Assembly: GCA_902464405.1 (NCBI GenBank)
Contig: CABQJD010000005.1
Span: 1-64,000 of the forward strand
DNA: 64,000 nt
From: an uncultured Actinomycetaceae bacterium
GTDB lineage: Bacteria; Actinomycetota; Actinomycetes; Actinomycetales; Actinomycetaceae
Reading direction: 5' to 3'
The notes beneath the pieces were generated by a model. The model ran no database searches and had not been told where the DNA came from. It saw only the letters and a list, made by a program, of their open reading frames with translations. The stretch's first letter is position 1; each line of letters opens with the position of its first letter. Below are positions 15,678-24,758 of the stretch, piece by piece. The translations under genes and the position numbers were made by a program.

Positions 15678-16385
15678 TCAATCGAGATCATTTCGGTCGA
15701 TTTGATCTACCGCATGGACGTAGGGCAAAGATGCAATAGAGCTGAGTAAATCTTTTTGAGGCATTCTTCCCTCGAACTTCATAATGACGCGAGTTCCGTT
15801 TCCTTCTTCCGTTTTAATTTGCGCTGTAGAGGTAACGGCTGCTTTATAGCCTAGGCTGGAGGCGATTTCGAGAACGCGATGCATCACTCCGTGGCCCGAT
15901 TCATATTCGATCACGGTTCGCATATTGCATCCTGATGAGGGAATTCGATTAATAAGAGGTCCGACGATAAATACCATAAGGTAGTGTAAAGCGAGTGCAT
16001 ATAGTGCGATGGGGAGCATGAGAGCTCCGCAAGCAACGCCCAAAGCGGCCGATAGCCAGATGGTTGCAGCTGTAGTAAGTCCGCGTACTGCATCGTTATT
16101 GACGAAGATTACTCCTGCTCCGATGAAGCCGATTCCAGATACAATCTGGGCGGCAATTCGGGAGGGGTCTACCATTACTGCCGATGTTTCTATTGCGCTA
16201 AAGCCGTATGCGGAGATAAGAGTAAAAACGCATGCGCCCATCCCTACAAGAACATGGGTTTTGACGCCAGCATTTTTATGATGTATTTGTCTTTCGATCC
16301 CAAGCAGGCTGCAGAGGATGAAACAGATTGTTAGTGCGATAAATTGTTGAGAAAGCGCAGAGGTGCTTGATATAAGAAATTCCAT
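15678..16385 (-). CDS. MgtC/SapB family membrane protein
   Basis: A 235-residue protein with about five membrane helices in the first 140 residues, including the family hallmarks LGIERQIHHKNAGVKTHVLVGMGA, QIVSGIGFIGAGVIF and VRGLTTAATIWLSAALG, each recognisable in short form. A soluble ACT-like C-terminal domain follows (about 155-235). MgtC proteins support survival at low magnesium and in acidic vacuoles; whether it does so here is unknown. It is convergent with the antiporter. A small inverted repeat (ACGTTTG-TTT-CAAACGT, 15662-15678) overlaps its stop and may help end both transcripts. Confidence 0.9.
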   Translation of the reverse strand: MEFLISSTSALSQQFIALTICFILCSLLGIERQIHHKNAGVKTHVLVGMGACVFTLISAYGFSAIETSAVMVDPSRIAAQIVSGIGFIGAGVIFVNNDAVRGLTTAATIWLSAALGVACGALMLPIALYALALHYLMVFIVGPLINRIPSSGCNMRTVIEYESGHGVMHRVLEIASSLGYKAAVTSTAQIKTEEGNGTRVIMKFEGRMPQKDLLSSIASLPYVHAVDQIDRNDLD

Positions 16386-16462
16386 ATGATCTCTTCTAAA
16401 AAACTATGTGAGTAATACTTGTGGTAGATAAAAAGAAACATAAGTGGAAGTGACGATAAAGG

Positions 16463-18325
16463 TTAATCGTTTTCGTTAGTAAAGTCTTCGATACTGACTG
16501 GCTCAAGTTTCCATTGAGACCATGAGCTTGTGTCTTTTGTAGAAAGGTAGTTGTATGCGAATGGAATTCTATACGTATATCTATCGTCCCATTGAAAATT
16601 AATTTCTCTATTGTCTTTATCTAGATAACGATTTTGCGGTGTTCTATTCCATTTTGTTTCTTCTCTCTCACAGTTTTCGCTCCAAAAAATTGTGTCATCG
16701 CGTGAAGGATCAGCAAAAGCGCACATACCACTTCGGGGGTCTTTGATGTGCATTTTTCCTTCTCCTACAGTTTCAATTTGAAGGATTGCGCTGTATTTTT
16801 TCTCTCTTTGTAAAGAGCAAGCTGCTGTCCATAAGTATCTTCCTGGATCTGACCGTAGGCATACTTCTCCTCCCCATGCTTCGGCGCTGCCTCCGTTCCA
16901 ACCTTTCATACGTACAAGTGAGTGGTTAGGGATTTGGTTTCCAGAAGCTAAGATAGCAAGTGTGGAGTACATATCTTCTGGCGGAGAGACTGGAGAGGGG
17001 CGAGCTTCGGTATTGAGGTAATTATATTTAAGTGCGTAAAGCTCAATTGTGTCTGTGTCGTCCGCGGTAATAATACTTGCTCCGATGTTTCGCGCCCAAT
17101 CAAGATTCATGCGCCAATCATTTTGCTCAGCTGCGATCGGGGTAGAAGAGCGGCGATCAGAAAGTTGATAGCAACAAGAAGAATTGTTATTAAAAAAGGC
17201 TTGATTGACGGGTATAGCAGTATGGTCTCCGAAAGTGTTTGGTACAGTGTATCCGGCTGTTGGACCTGTAGGGAAAAGAACGTAGTCTGGAGCTGGGACG
17301 AAAACTCCAAGTTTCTTTTGATAAAAATGAGTGAGAGCAATATATTCGGCTACTGTTCCAGTTTTAACGTTGTTGAAATCTACGCTTGTTGGCGCTAAAT
17401 AATCACCGAATGGGCTTTCTTGTTGCGAAGTTCGAAGAAATTCAGATGAGTCTTTTACGACTACTTCAATTATTGGAGCGAAGGTATGTGGCTCCTCTCC
17501 CCATAAAGCTACAGCTCGAGAAGCGTTAGTGCTTAGTTCGAACTCTGAGGGGTTTTCGATCGTTGTTCCTTGATTGAGTTGTAGTGCAGAGCTTGGGGTA
17601 ATAACGGGCATCACGAGATAGTCGTCAAAAATTCCTTCGCGTTTCAACGCTGATGTCCAAGATTGTGGAGTAGGGAATGCGGCAATGTTAAATTTAATAA
17701 TTGCGCGTTTTAATATTTCGGCGCTAGGGTTCACTCGATTGTGGCTATTTAATAGGCGAGCTACCTCTAATATGGCATCGTATTCTTTTACTTCAAAGTG
17801 CACTATTGAGTTTGCGTCATTGTCGATCATATAGTTGATGAGATCATTTACTGTCGGGACGGTGTAATGGCTTTCGGAGCGGTCTGGGCGTACCAAATGC
17901 TTTTTAATGAGATCTATGTAGGCGATATTTTTGAGAGGCTGATTTGGCCCAGTGTTTTCTTCAGGGTTGTAATCAGGCTCAAGCATTTTTCCAATATGGG
18001 TATCATGAAAAAGCACTAATTCTCCGTCTGCTGTAGTACGCACATCCGTCTCTATAGCTGGCTGACAGGCGTTAAATGCTTTTGCAAAGGCACCCATGCT
18101 ATTTTCTGGAATAGCCGAATCAAAACTTCCTCGATGGCGCGCCGTGATGATTTTATCCGCGTTGGTAGTGCTAATCAGTTCGTTATATTGGGTTTCCCAA
18201 CTTGGGCAATGGTCGTAGTTTACTTCGTTTTCATTAGCGTTGGACGCGATGGGATGGAGTATAACGAAACTGTGAAGTAATATGGCAGTGAGAAGTGAAA
18301 TGATGATTTTTAGTTTCAGTTTCAT
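16463..18325 (-). CDS. Secreted glycerophosphodiester phosphodiesterase with C-terminal lectin-like region
   Basis: The 620-residue protein begins with a signal peptide (MKLKLKIIISLLTAILLHSF) and a likely cleavage after residue 30. The GDPD domain starts with ARHRGSFDSAIPENSMGAF, followed by ETDVRTTADGELVLFHD, so both catalytic histidines and the metal ligands are present. From about residue 490 the sequence has Trp/Cys-rich segments (GGEVCLRSDPGRYLWTAAC, MCAFADPSRDDTIFWSENC) that look like a beta-trefoil, ricin-type carbohydrate-binding region. That part is tentative. ATG 18325 follows AAAAGG. It is divergent from the ABC operon with an 18-bp palindrome between, and is AT-richer than the housekeeping genes. 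It likely releases glycerophosphate or alcohols from host or envelope phosphodiesters outside the cell. Confidence 0.85.
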   Translation of the reverse strand: MKLKLKIIISLLTAILLHSFVILHPIASNANENEVNYDHCPSWETQYNELISTTNADKIITARHRGSFDSAIPENSMGAFAKAFNACQPAIETDVRTTADGELVLFHDTHIGKMLEPDYNPEENTGPNQPLKNIAYIDLIKKHLVRPDRSESHYTVPTVNDLINYMIDNDANSIVHFEVKEYDAILEVARLLNSHNRVNPSAEILKRAIIKFNIAAFPTPQSWTSALKREGIFDDYLVMPVITPSSALQLNQGTTIENPSEFELSTNASRAVALWGEEPHTFAPIIEVVVKDSSEFLRTSQQESPFGDYLAPTSVDFNNVKTGTVAEYIALTHFYQKKLGVFVPAPDYVLFPTGPTAGYTVPNTFGDHTAIPVNQAFFNNNSSCCYQLSDRRSSTPIAAEQNDWRMNLDWARNIGASIITADDTDTIELYALKYNYLNTEARPSPVSPPEDMYSTLAILASGNQIPNHSLVRMKGWNGGSAEAWGGEVCLRSDPGRYLWTAACSLQREKKYSAILQIETVGEGKMHIKDPRSGMCAFADPSRDDTIFWSENCEREETKWNRTPQNRYLDKDNREINFQWDDRYTYRIPFAYNYLSTKDTSSWSQWKLEPVSIEDFTNEND

Positions 18326-18397
18326 GGGTGACCTTTTCGAATGTAAATAGGTGATGAAAGAGTACTTGCCAATTTTCAAGGAATATGTTTTCATACT

Positions 18398-18420
18398 AAT
18401 GAACGCGCGTTCATTTGACA
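18398..18420 (+). promoter_or_regulatory. 18-bp perfect palindrome next to a TTGACA box
   Basis: AATGAACGCGCGTTCATT (18398-18415) is a perfect palindrome with a central CG, the arrangement expected of LacI-family operators; it matches the cre-type pattern TGWNANCGNTNWCA at all but two positions. TTGACA (18415-18420) follows directly and is a candidate -35 for the ABC operon. The -10 is unclear. The LacI-type protein at 23393 is the obvious candidate ligand, and both divergent genes could be controlled. Confidence 0.65.
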
Positions 18421-18491
18421 AGGGGACCCGCGTTACCTTTTCAATGAAGAAGAGCAGTGGCTGTAAGAACAGTCAATTGAGGAGAAAAATA

Positions 18492-19538
18492 ATGAAACCA
18501 CGTAAACTTACAGCTTCGGTGGCTGTGCTTGGATTAACTGCAGCGGCACTTTCGGGATGTGCAAATATTCTTGATCCAACAGCAGAAGGATCTCTCACAA
18601 TATACTCAAATTCAATTTCAGACGGCCGAGGTGACTGGCTTGTCGAACAAGCTAAGGAAGCTGGTTTTAATCTAAACCTCGTAGATATTGGTGCCGGTGA
18701 TGTGTACAACAAGTTAGTTGCTGAAAAAGAAAATCCAGTGGCTGACGTTTTCTTCGGTCTTAACGATATTTACGGTCACAACTTATCCGCTCAAGGAATT
18801 CTTGAAGATTACACTCCTGCGTGGGCAGATGAGGTTGATACAGCAGGCGCGGGAGATGCTAAAAGCTATTGGCCGATTGTTCGTGAGCCGATAATGCTTG
18901 TATGTAATACCGCGGTATATCCTACTGCAGAAGATATGCCGCAAGACTGGCAGGATTTGTGGACTAATCCGAAATTCGATGGGCGGTATGAATTCAATGG
19001 TTCTCTCGGTGGTGGTACCACGCAATTAGTTATTGCTGGCATTATTTCACGTTTCCCTGATCCAAACGGAAAATTAGGTATTTCTGATAAAGGCTGGGAT
19101 GCGATCAAGGCTTACTACGAACACGGTTCACGTCAAGTAGATGGTACGGATCTTTATGCGAGAATTTCTCAAGGAGAAGTAGATTGCGGGCAAATGTGGC
19201 TTGCTGGAAAAGTCAAACGCGAGGAGCAATTTGGTGTGAAAACTGAAGCTGCTCGTCCAGCGATCGGCGTTCCAATGGTTCATCAATTCTTAGGAATAAT
19301 TAAGGGAAGTAAGAAAACGCGCAAAGCGCAAGAATTTATTGATTGGTTTGGTAGCTCCGAAATGCAAGGAAAATGGAGCAAAGAATTTGCAACTGCTCCG
19401 ATGAATATGAAAGCTGAAGGTGATGCTTCAGTGATCGAATATACGGATTCTTTTAAAGCGCAAGAGATGGACTGGAGTTTCATAGCCGAAAACCTCAGTT
19501 CATGGATTGAAGAAATCGAACTCAAATACGTTAAGTGA
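18492..19538 (+). CDS. Lipoprotein solute-binding protein of an ABC importer
   Basis: The 348-residue protein starts with a lipoprotein signal (MKPRKLTASVAVL, lipobox ALSGC with Cys at residue 22). The rest has the fold of Fe(III)/phosphonate/thiamine-type binding proteins: a LTIYSNS strand start, DVFFGLNDIYG, and the hinge region YWPIVREPIMLVCN. ATG 18492 follows GAGGAGAAAAATA. It is the first gene of an operon with the ATPase, permease and a GDPD. Given the two phosphodiesterases beside it, the ligand is probably a glycerophosphodiester or a similar phospho-compound; iron is less likely because no Tyr-rich iron site is evident to me. Confidence 0.85.
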   Translation: MKPRKLTASVAVLGLTAAALSGCANILDPTAEGSLTIYSNSISDGRGDWLVEQAKEAGFNLNLVDIGAGDVYNKLVAEKENPVADVFFGLNDIYGHNLSAQGILEDYTPAWADEVDTAGAGDAKSYWPIVREPIMLVCNTAVYPTAEDMPQDWQDLWTNPKFDGRYEFNGSLGGGTTQLVIAGIISRFPDPNGKLGISDKGWDAIKAYYEHGSRQVDGTDLYARISQGEVDCGQMWLAGKVKREEQFGVKTEAARPAIGVPMVHQFLGIIKGSKKTRKAQEFIDWFGSSEMQGKWSKEFATAPMNMKAEGDASVIEYTDSFKAQEMDWSFIAENLSSWIEEIELKYVK

Positions 19539-19570
19539 AACGTATCTATGCATGAGATAGAAGCTAGAAA

Positions 19571-20587
19571 ATGATTAAGTTTGAGAATGTAGAAGTGACG
19601 TACGACGATTTTGTGGCTATTCCAGATTTTAATCTTGAGATTCGAGAAGGTGAGTTTTTTACTTTCTTAGGACCTTCAGGATGCGGGAAAACTACAGCGC
19701 TTCGTGCTTTAGCTGGGCTTATCCAGCCTACCAGCGGCAAGATATATATTGACGGCAAAGACGTCACCAAATTGCCATCTGATAAACGTCACGTTGGTAT
19801 GGTCTTTCAAAATTATGCACTCTTTCCTACGATGAGCGTGTATGAGAATATTGCGTTTGGCTTAAAAGTAAATAAGTTGAGTCGTGATGAAATTGATGAT
19901 CGAGTGAAAGCTATTGCGAAAGAAGTTGAGCTAAGCGATCAGCAGCTTCAGCGCAATATTGGAGAGCTTTCTGGCGGGCAGCAGCAGCGTGTTGCTATTG
20001 CTCGTTCACTTATTATGCGTCCGAAAATTCTTTTGCTTGACGAGCCGCTTTCCAATCTTGATGCGAAACTTCGCCAGCAATTACGTGTGCAGATCAAAGA
20101 TATGCAAAGGCATTTTGGAATTACCTCTGTTTATGTGACTCACGATCAGACTGAAGCATTGACGATGAGTGACGGTATTGCCGTCATCAATGCTGGGCGT
20201 ATTGAACAGATCGGCACTCCACGTGAAGTATACTCGCACTCGCAAACAGAATTCGTGTGCACTTTTATCGGTGAAGCAAATAAACTCTCCGTGGATGCAC
20301 TACGTAAGCAGGGAATAGAGACTCCCGGAAATTCCGCCTATGTCCGCGTGGAACGTGTATACCTCAATACCTCGCAAACTCAGATTCCTGAAGATCGCGT
20401 TGTATTTACTGGGAAAATCGTAGATTCGAGGTATGAGGGTACGAATACTGCGTACCTTGTGGATTATGGTGCCCAGGATTTGATGCAGGCAATCGTCAAA
20501 GAAGATGGTTCTTCTCCGTTCCATATCGGTGAAGAATGCGTGGTAAGCGTAAATCGCTCAGATATTCTCTTTTACGAAGGGCAATGA
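19571..20587 (+). CDS. ABC transporter ATPase (PotA/FbpC/PhnT type)
   Basis: The 338-residue protein powers the importer. It has Walker A GPSGCGKTT (about residues 36-44), Q loop VFQNYALFP, signature LSGGQQQR, Walker B ILLLDEPLSNLD, and the switch HDQTEA. A C-terminal regulatory TOBE-like domain follows from about residue 235 (FIGEANKL...VNRSDILFYEG). It lies 32 bases after the binding protein and its stop is followed after one base by the permease start, so the genes are translationally coupled. Confidence 0.94.
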   Translation: MIKFENVEVTYDDFVAIPDFNLEIREGEFFTFLGPSGCGKTTALRALAGLIQPTSGKIYIDGKDVTKLPSDKRHVGMVFQNYALFPTMSVYENIAFGLKVNKLSRDEIDDRVKAIAKEVELSDQQLQRNIGELSGGQQQRVAIARSLIMRPKILLLDEPLSNLDAKLRQQLRVQIKDMQRHFGITSVYVTHDQTEALTMSDGIAVINAGRIEQIGTPREVYSHSQTEFVCTFIGEANKLSVDALRKQGIETPGNSAYVRVERVYLNTSQTQIPEDRVVFTGKIVDSRYEGTNTAYLVDYGAQDLMQAIVKEDGSSPFHIGEECVVSVNRSDILFYEGQ

Positions 20588-20588
20588 T

Positions 20589-22376
20589 ATGGGTAAGTTC
20601 ATGCGAACTAAATCTATGCGTTCCATAGAGAGAATGCTGCGCAGTCCATTCAACGTGGTAGTGCTGTTGCTGTTGGCATGGTTTATTATCGCCTTCTTGA
20701 TCATGCCATCGGTGAATGTTTTGATTTCGGCATTCACTCCCGAAGGGCATTTCACATTTCGAGTATTTAGCCGTCTCTTCGAATCCGACAAAGCGATTTC
20801 CTCGCTGAAAAATAGTTTTATTTTGGCGTGTATTCTTTCAGTGACGGTCAATATTACGGGTATTTTTATTGTGCTCGTCACCCGCTACTTTGATATAAAA
20901 GGAGCAAAAATCCTATGGCTCGGGTATGCAACTTCGCTAGTGTATGGCGGTATTACGCTCGTATCTGGGTATAAGTTTATTTACGGGCAAAATGGGTATC
21001 TCACGCAGCTGATACTTAAGCTGTGGCCAGGAGTGGATCCGACGTGGTTTTCCGGGATGTTTGCGGTTGTATTTGTGATGACGTTCGCTACAACTGGCAA
21101 TCATATGCTCTTCCTCGGAAATTCTATGGCGAAAGTGGATTATCAGACGGTGGAAGCATCGGCAATGATGGGCGCCTCAGCGTGGACAACGCTCGTTCGG
21201 GTGGTGATCCCAACGCTTAAACCGATGATCTTTGCTATCACTACTCTCACTTTTCTCGGTGGTTTAGGTGCTATGAGTGCTCCGCTTATTCTGGGTGGAG
21301 AAGAATTTCAAACGATTGCTCCGATGATGCTGACTTTTGCGAATAGTTCTGGTTCGCGTGATTTAGCTGCAGGTTTAGCGATGTTTTTAGGTGCAGCCAC
21401 ACTTATTCTTGTGGCAGTGCTAAACCGTATTCAGCGAGGCGGCCAGTATTTTTCGGTCTCTAAGGTACCTTCTGCGATTGTGAAGCAGAAAATTGAAAAT
21501 CCAATCGCAAACGTTCTTGTGCATATTGCGGCATATTTGCTCTTCTTGGTGTACATGATTCCGCCAGTGATGATTACGATCTTTTCGTTCACTGATGCAA
21601 AAGCAATCCAGACGGCTAATATCACCGCGGAATCGTTTACGCTAGAAAACTATCGCTATGCATTGACGCAAGCCAGTGGATTGCAGCCGCTCATCGTTTC
21701 AGTTGTTTATAGCGGCTTAGCGGCACTGATCGTGGTGATGATGATCCTTTTTGCTGCTCGTATCGTTAATAAATTCCACAATCCGGTGACGACGATCCTA
21801 GAGTATCTCTTGCATATTCCGTGGGTTTTACCCTCGGTGCTTATCTCGCTCGGTTTAATCATTACTTACTCGCAAAAACATGCAATTGTGGGTGGTTTAG
21901 TGCTTACGGGTACGACAGTACTCCTGCTTGTAGGATATATCGCTGAGAAGATTCCTTTTAGCTTTCGACTTTTGAATGCTTCGTTTGCTGGAATTTCAGA
22001 AAGCTTAGAAGAAGCGGCTTCGATGCTAGGGGCTTCGACATTTTATATCACACGTAAGATTATGATTCCCATGGTTCTTCCTACTGCGCTTGCGGTAGCA
22101 GCATTGAACTTCAACTCTTTGCTCGAAGACTTCAATGTTTCAACATTTCTATCTCACCCCGTGCTGCAACCTCTCGGTGTTGTGATCAGGCAGGCAACGA
22201 AAGGCGACACAGTGAAAGATTCGACGGCGCTCATCTTTGTTTACACCGTGTTATTGATGATTATTGGGTCGATTATCTTGTGGGCAGTCTACGGAGAGCA
22301 TAAGGGAATTAAAAAGTATTTAGCTAAGCGGCGTAATGCGCGATTTACTGGAAAGAACACGAAGGTAGCAGCATGA
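20589..22376 (+). CDS. Fused two-domain ABC permease (FbpB/ThiP/PhnU-like)
   Basis: The 595-residue protein is a tandem fusion of two binding-protein-dependent permease domains with about 12 membrane helices. The EAA loops that contact the ATPase appear twice: EASAMMGASAWTTLVRVVIP (about residue 190) and EEAASMLGASTFYITRKIMI (about 476). The family moves small anions, iron, thiamine or phosphonates. ATG 20589 overlaps the translational end of the ATPase gene; its own end overlaps the next gene by four bases (ATGA). This is consistent with one operon. Confidence 0.92.
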   Translation: MGKFMRTKSMRSIERMLRSPFNVVVLLLLAWFIIAFLIMPSVNVLISAFTPEGHFTFRVFSRLFESDKAISSLKNSFILACILSVTVNITGIFIVLVTRYFDIKGAKILWLGYATSLVYGGITLVSGYKFIYGQNGYLTQLILKLWPGVDPTWFSGMFAVVFVMTFATTGNHMLFLGNSMAKVDYQTVEASAMMGASAWTTLVRVVIPTLKPMIFAITTLTFLGGLGAMSAPLILGGEEFQTIAPMMLTFANSSGSRDLAAGLAMFLGAATLILVAVLNRIQRGGQYFSVSKVPSAIVKQKIENPIANVLVHIAAYLLFLVYMIPPVMITIFSFTDAKAIQTANITAESFTLENYRYALTQASGLQPLIVSVVYSGLAALIVVMMILFAARIVNKFHNPVTTILEYLLHIPWVLPSVLISLGLIITYSQKHAIVGGLVLTGTTVLLLVGYIAEKIPFSFRLLNASFAGISESLEEAASMLGASTFYITRKIMIPMVLPTALAVAALNFNSLLEDFNVSTFLSHPVLQPLGVVIRQATKGDTVKDSTALIFVYTVLLMIIGSIILWAVYGEHKGIKKYLAKRRNARFTGKNTKVAA

Positions 22377-23221
22377 AAGTTACAGTAAAAGGAGCTTTTG
22401 AGAGGGCTCAGGAAACATCGTATCCACTTATTGCGGTGCATCGAGGTAGCGCTGCTGGTGTAGTAATCTCAAACACTGAGTTGGGTGCTCGTGCGAGTCT
22501 CGCAGCAGGAGGCGATATGGTGGAGCTTGATGTGGCACGCAGCAGTGACGGAGTGTATTTCAGTTTTCATGATACCTATGAGCCGATCCTGCTTGGTGAA
22601 TCACGTGCAATCGGGCAGATGACGGCTGAGGAGATTGAAAAACTTCCATATTACGGGATCCAAGGATCTGCATGCGGATACCCAGAACGATATTCGGATA
22701 CGCTTGCATCTCTTCCAGGAGTGCTGATCAACGTAGACCGATCCTATCGTTACTGGGAAGATGGTTTTCTTGATGATCTTGCCACATGGGCTGATCCTGA
22801 TTGCGTATTGATTAAATCTGATCCGTCTCAAGAATATCTCGGAGCAGTCGCTTCATGTGCCACGAAATTTCCGTATATGGCGGTTGTAAAAAACCGTGAA
22901 GAAATTGAAAAAGCGTGCAAAGCGGCAGCAGGCGGCAACATTGATCTTATTGCTTTTGAAATAATCGCAAACGAATCAAATGATCCACTGCTTGATTCGC
23001 AATATTTAAAGTCACTTAAAGAGAGTGGATATGCGCTGTGGTTCAACGCGATTAACCTTGAAAACGGTTCTGTTTTATGCGCAGGATTTGACGATTCGGT
23101 ATCTATTTTTGATGATCCGGATCAAGGGTGGGGAAAGCTCGTAGATCTTGGTGCGACGGTGATTCAAACCGATTGGCCAAGCTTGCTGCGAAAATATCTG
23201 AATTCCAGATGTAGAAATTGA
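22373..23221 (+). CDS. Cytoplasmic glycerophosphodiester phosphodiesterase
   Basis: The 282-residue protein has no signal peptide. It shows the GDPD core IAVHRGSAAG, VELDVARSSDG and FSFHDTYEP, so the two catalytic histidines (in HRG and HD) are kept. The usual ENT after HRG is replaced by NTE further along (SNTELGARASL). It is the last gene of the ABC operon and starts within the permease stop (ATGA). The simplest reading is that imported diesters are cut inside the cell. A hairpin closes the operon 20 bases downstream. Confidence 0.88.
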   Translation: MKVTVKGAFERAQETSYPLIAVHRGSAAGVVISNTELGARASLAAGGDMVELDVARSSDGVYFSFHDTYEPILLGESRAIGQMTAEEIEKLPYYGIQGSACGYPERYSDTLASLPGVLINVDRSYRYWEDGFLDDLATWADPDCVLIKSDPSQEYLGAVASCATKFPYMAVVKNREEIEKACKAAAGGNIDLIAFEIIANESNDPLLDSQYLKSLKESGYALWFNAINLENGSVLCAGFDDSVSIFDDPDQGWGKLVDLGATVIQTDWPSLLRKYLNSRCRN

Positions 23222-23242
23222 TATTCGCTAGAATTGTAGAGT

Positions 23243-23295
23243 ATCGGGTGGCGTTGAGCGTTAAATGCGTTGTGGCGTCACCCGATTTACTATAT
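23243..23295 (+). terminator. Hairpin at the end of the GDPD/ABC operon
   Basis: ATCGGGTGGCGT (23243-23254) pairs with GCGTCACCCGAT (23275-23286), twelve pairs including two G-T. TTACTATAT follows, a weak T-rich tail. Confidence 0.65.
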
Positions 23296-23392
23296 GGTGC
23301 AAAGCGATGGTAATTCGCTATTTTAGGAAAGTTTATACAAAGGCGTGTTACTCTTTTCCAAGTAGTATATCCATACAAAATAGAGCGAAAGA

Positions 23393-24409
23393 ATGAAAAA
23401 ATCTCCTTCCCTCACTGTAACGATGCAAGCTGTGGCTCAAGACGCCGGAGTTTCGCGCGCTACGGCATCTCGAGTGTTTTCTCATCCTGAGCTCGTAGAT
23501 GAGCGCACTCAAAGCAAAGTTTTAGAAAGTGCCCGCAAACTCGGATATGTACGTAACGAGGCAGCTACTCAGCTTGCGCGCAAATCGTCAGATATGATTG
23601 GTTTATTGTTGCGTGATGCTCAAAATCCTGCGTATGGATATCTGCACGATGCAATACTGGCTGAATCTTTTCATCGAAATCTCTTTGTGACCACGATGTC
23701 TGCCGGCGATTATCATAAAGACAGCGGCGAAATTTTGCGTATGTCGCGTCTTATGCAGTTTCGTCCAGCAGGAATGTATGTTGCTTCTGGTTTGATCTCG
23801 TCTGAAGATCTTCGCCCGTTTGCTGCGCAAGTTCCTTCTATCGTGCTTGCACGATGTATAGATGTGGAGGGGCTTCATGCTGTGGGCTACGATGAGTTGG
23901 CAAATGCGCACATGATTGCTGACGCTGTTATCAAAGCTGGGCATACGCGAATAGCAGTGTGCGTAACTGATTGTTTCAGATCTCAAACGGAGCATTTGCG
24001 AACAATAACGATGATTGAGCGTCTTCGAAAATATGGGGTAGATGTCTATCTGCTTGAAAATCAAAACGTTCTGGATGATCTTGATCTTTTGGTTCCAACT
24101 GTTAGTGAGCTTATGGCTGCGCACAAGATCACTGCTGTGATGTTTGCCAATGATGTGCGAGCGCTGAAATTTATGGTGAAAGCAAAAAAAATCGGGCTGC
24201 GTATCCCAGAGGATATTGGCGTGACGGGATGTGACGGTGTCGGATTAGCAAGTGAAATAGCAGGGTTGCTCACTGTGAAAGTTCCTGTGGAGCGTGTGTG
24301 TGCGGTGGCGGCTGAGCATATGCGAAGTTTCGTTGTAGAGCGTACCACTGCGAGTGAGCCAATCCATGAATTTTTTGCTGGAGAAATTGTTGGCGGTGCA
24401 ACAATATAA
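23393..24409 (+). CDS. LacI-family transcription regulator
   Basis: A 338-residue repressor. The N-terminal helix-turn-helix is clear (MQAVAQDAGVSRATASRVFS, about residues 11-30) with the hinge helix sequence NEAATQLARKSS (about 53-64). A periplasmic-binding-protein-like effector domain follows (MIGLLLRDAQNPAYG to VGVTGCDGVG). The next-to-operon position and the central-CG palindrome at 18398 suggest it controls the secreted GDPD and the ABC operon. Its effector may be a polyol phosphate or alcohol released from the diesters. It has its own promoter region, since a terminator lies between it and the operon. Confidence 0.92.
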   Translation: MKKSPSLTVTMQAVAQDAGVSRATASRVFSHPELVDERTQSKVLESARKLGYVRNEAATQLARKSSDMIGLLLRDAQNPAYGYLHDAILAESFHRNLFVTTMSAGDYHKDSGEILRMSRLMQFRPAGMYVASGLISSEDLRPFAAQVPSIVLARCIDVEGLHAVGYDELANAHMIADAVIKAGHTRIAVCVTDCFRSQTEHLRTITMIERLRKYGVDVYLLENQNVLDDLDLLVPTVSELMAAHKITAVMFANDVRALKFMVKAKKIGLRIPEDIGVTGCDGVGLASEIAGLLTVKVPVERVCAVAAEHMRSFVVERTTASEPIHEFFAGEIVGGATI

Positions 24410-24758
24410 GGAATGAACGCTTGAAGAAGTCTCTAGCTTGATGATTTTCTGAAGCCCAACATTTTCTATATTCTTCTTGAGTGCTCAGTTTCCGAATCTT
24501 TGTTTGTGGGGAGCGTTGAAATTAATATATTTCTCCATTGCTTGATGTCTGCTGATATTGAGGATTGGCTTGCTAAAATTTTGCTCTCGTCATTTGGCAA
24601 TGCTGGGAATTAGCTGAAAATTGTTCGCTTATGGGGTAGGCAATAGAAAGAACATCGCCTGCCTTAGGTAGAATAAGAGCAGAAGAAGATCGCATTGATC
24701 TTATGCAGATCGCCAGAGGGTGAGCGATCGGCAGTTCGCGATGGAAAGGAGTATCACC
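24410..24758 (+). other. Gap between lacI-type gene and the Bax1-I gene
   Basis: About 350 AT-rich bases without a supported gene. A TAGAAT box at 24669-24674 may be a -10 for the following gene. The frame opening at 24720 is only an upstream extension of that gene. Confidence 0.35.

Noticed and set aside
18492..22376. Reading the ABC system as a ferric iron importer
   Set aside because: Fbp-type similarity alone would suggest iron, but the operon contains two phosphodiesterases and no iron-type tyrosine cluster is evident.
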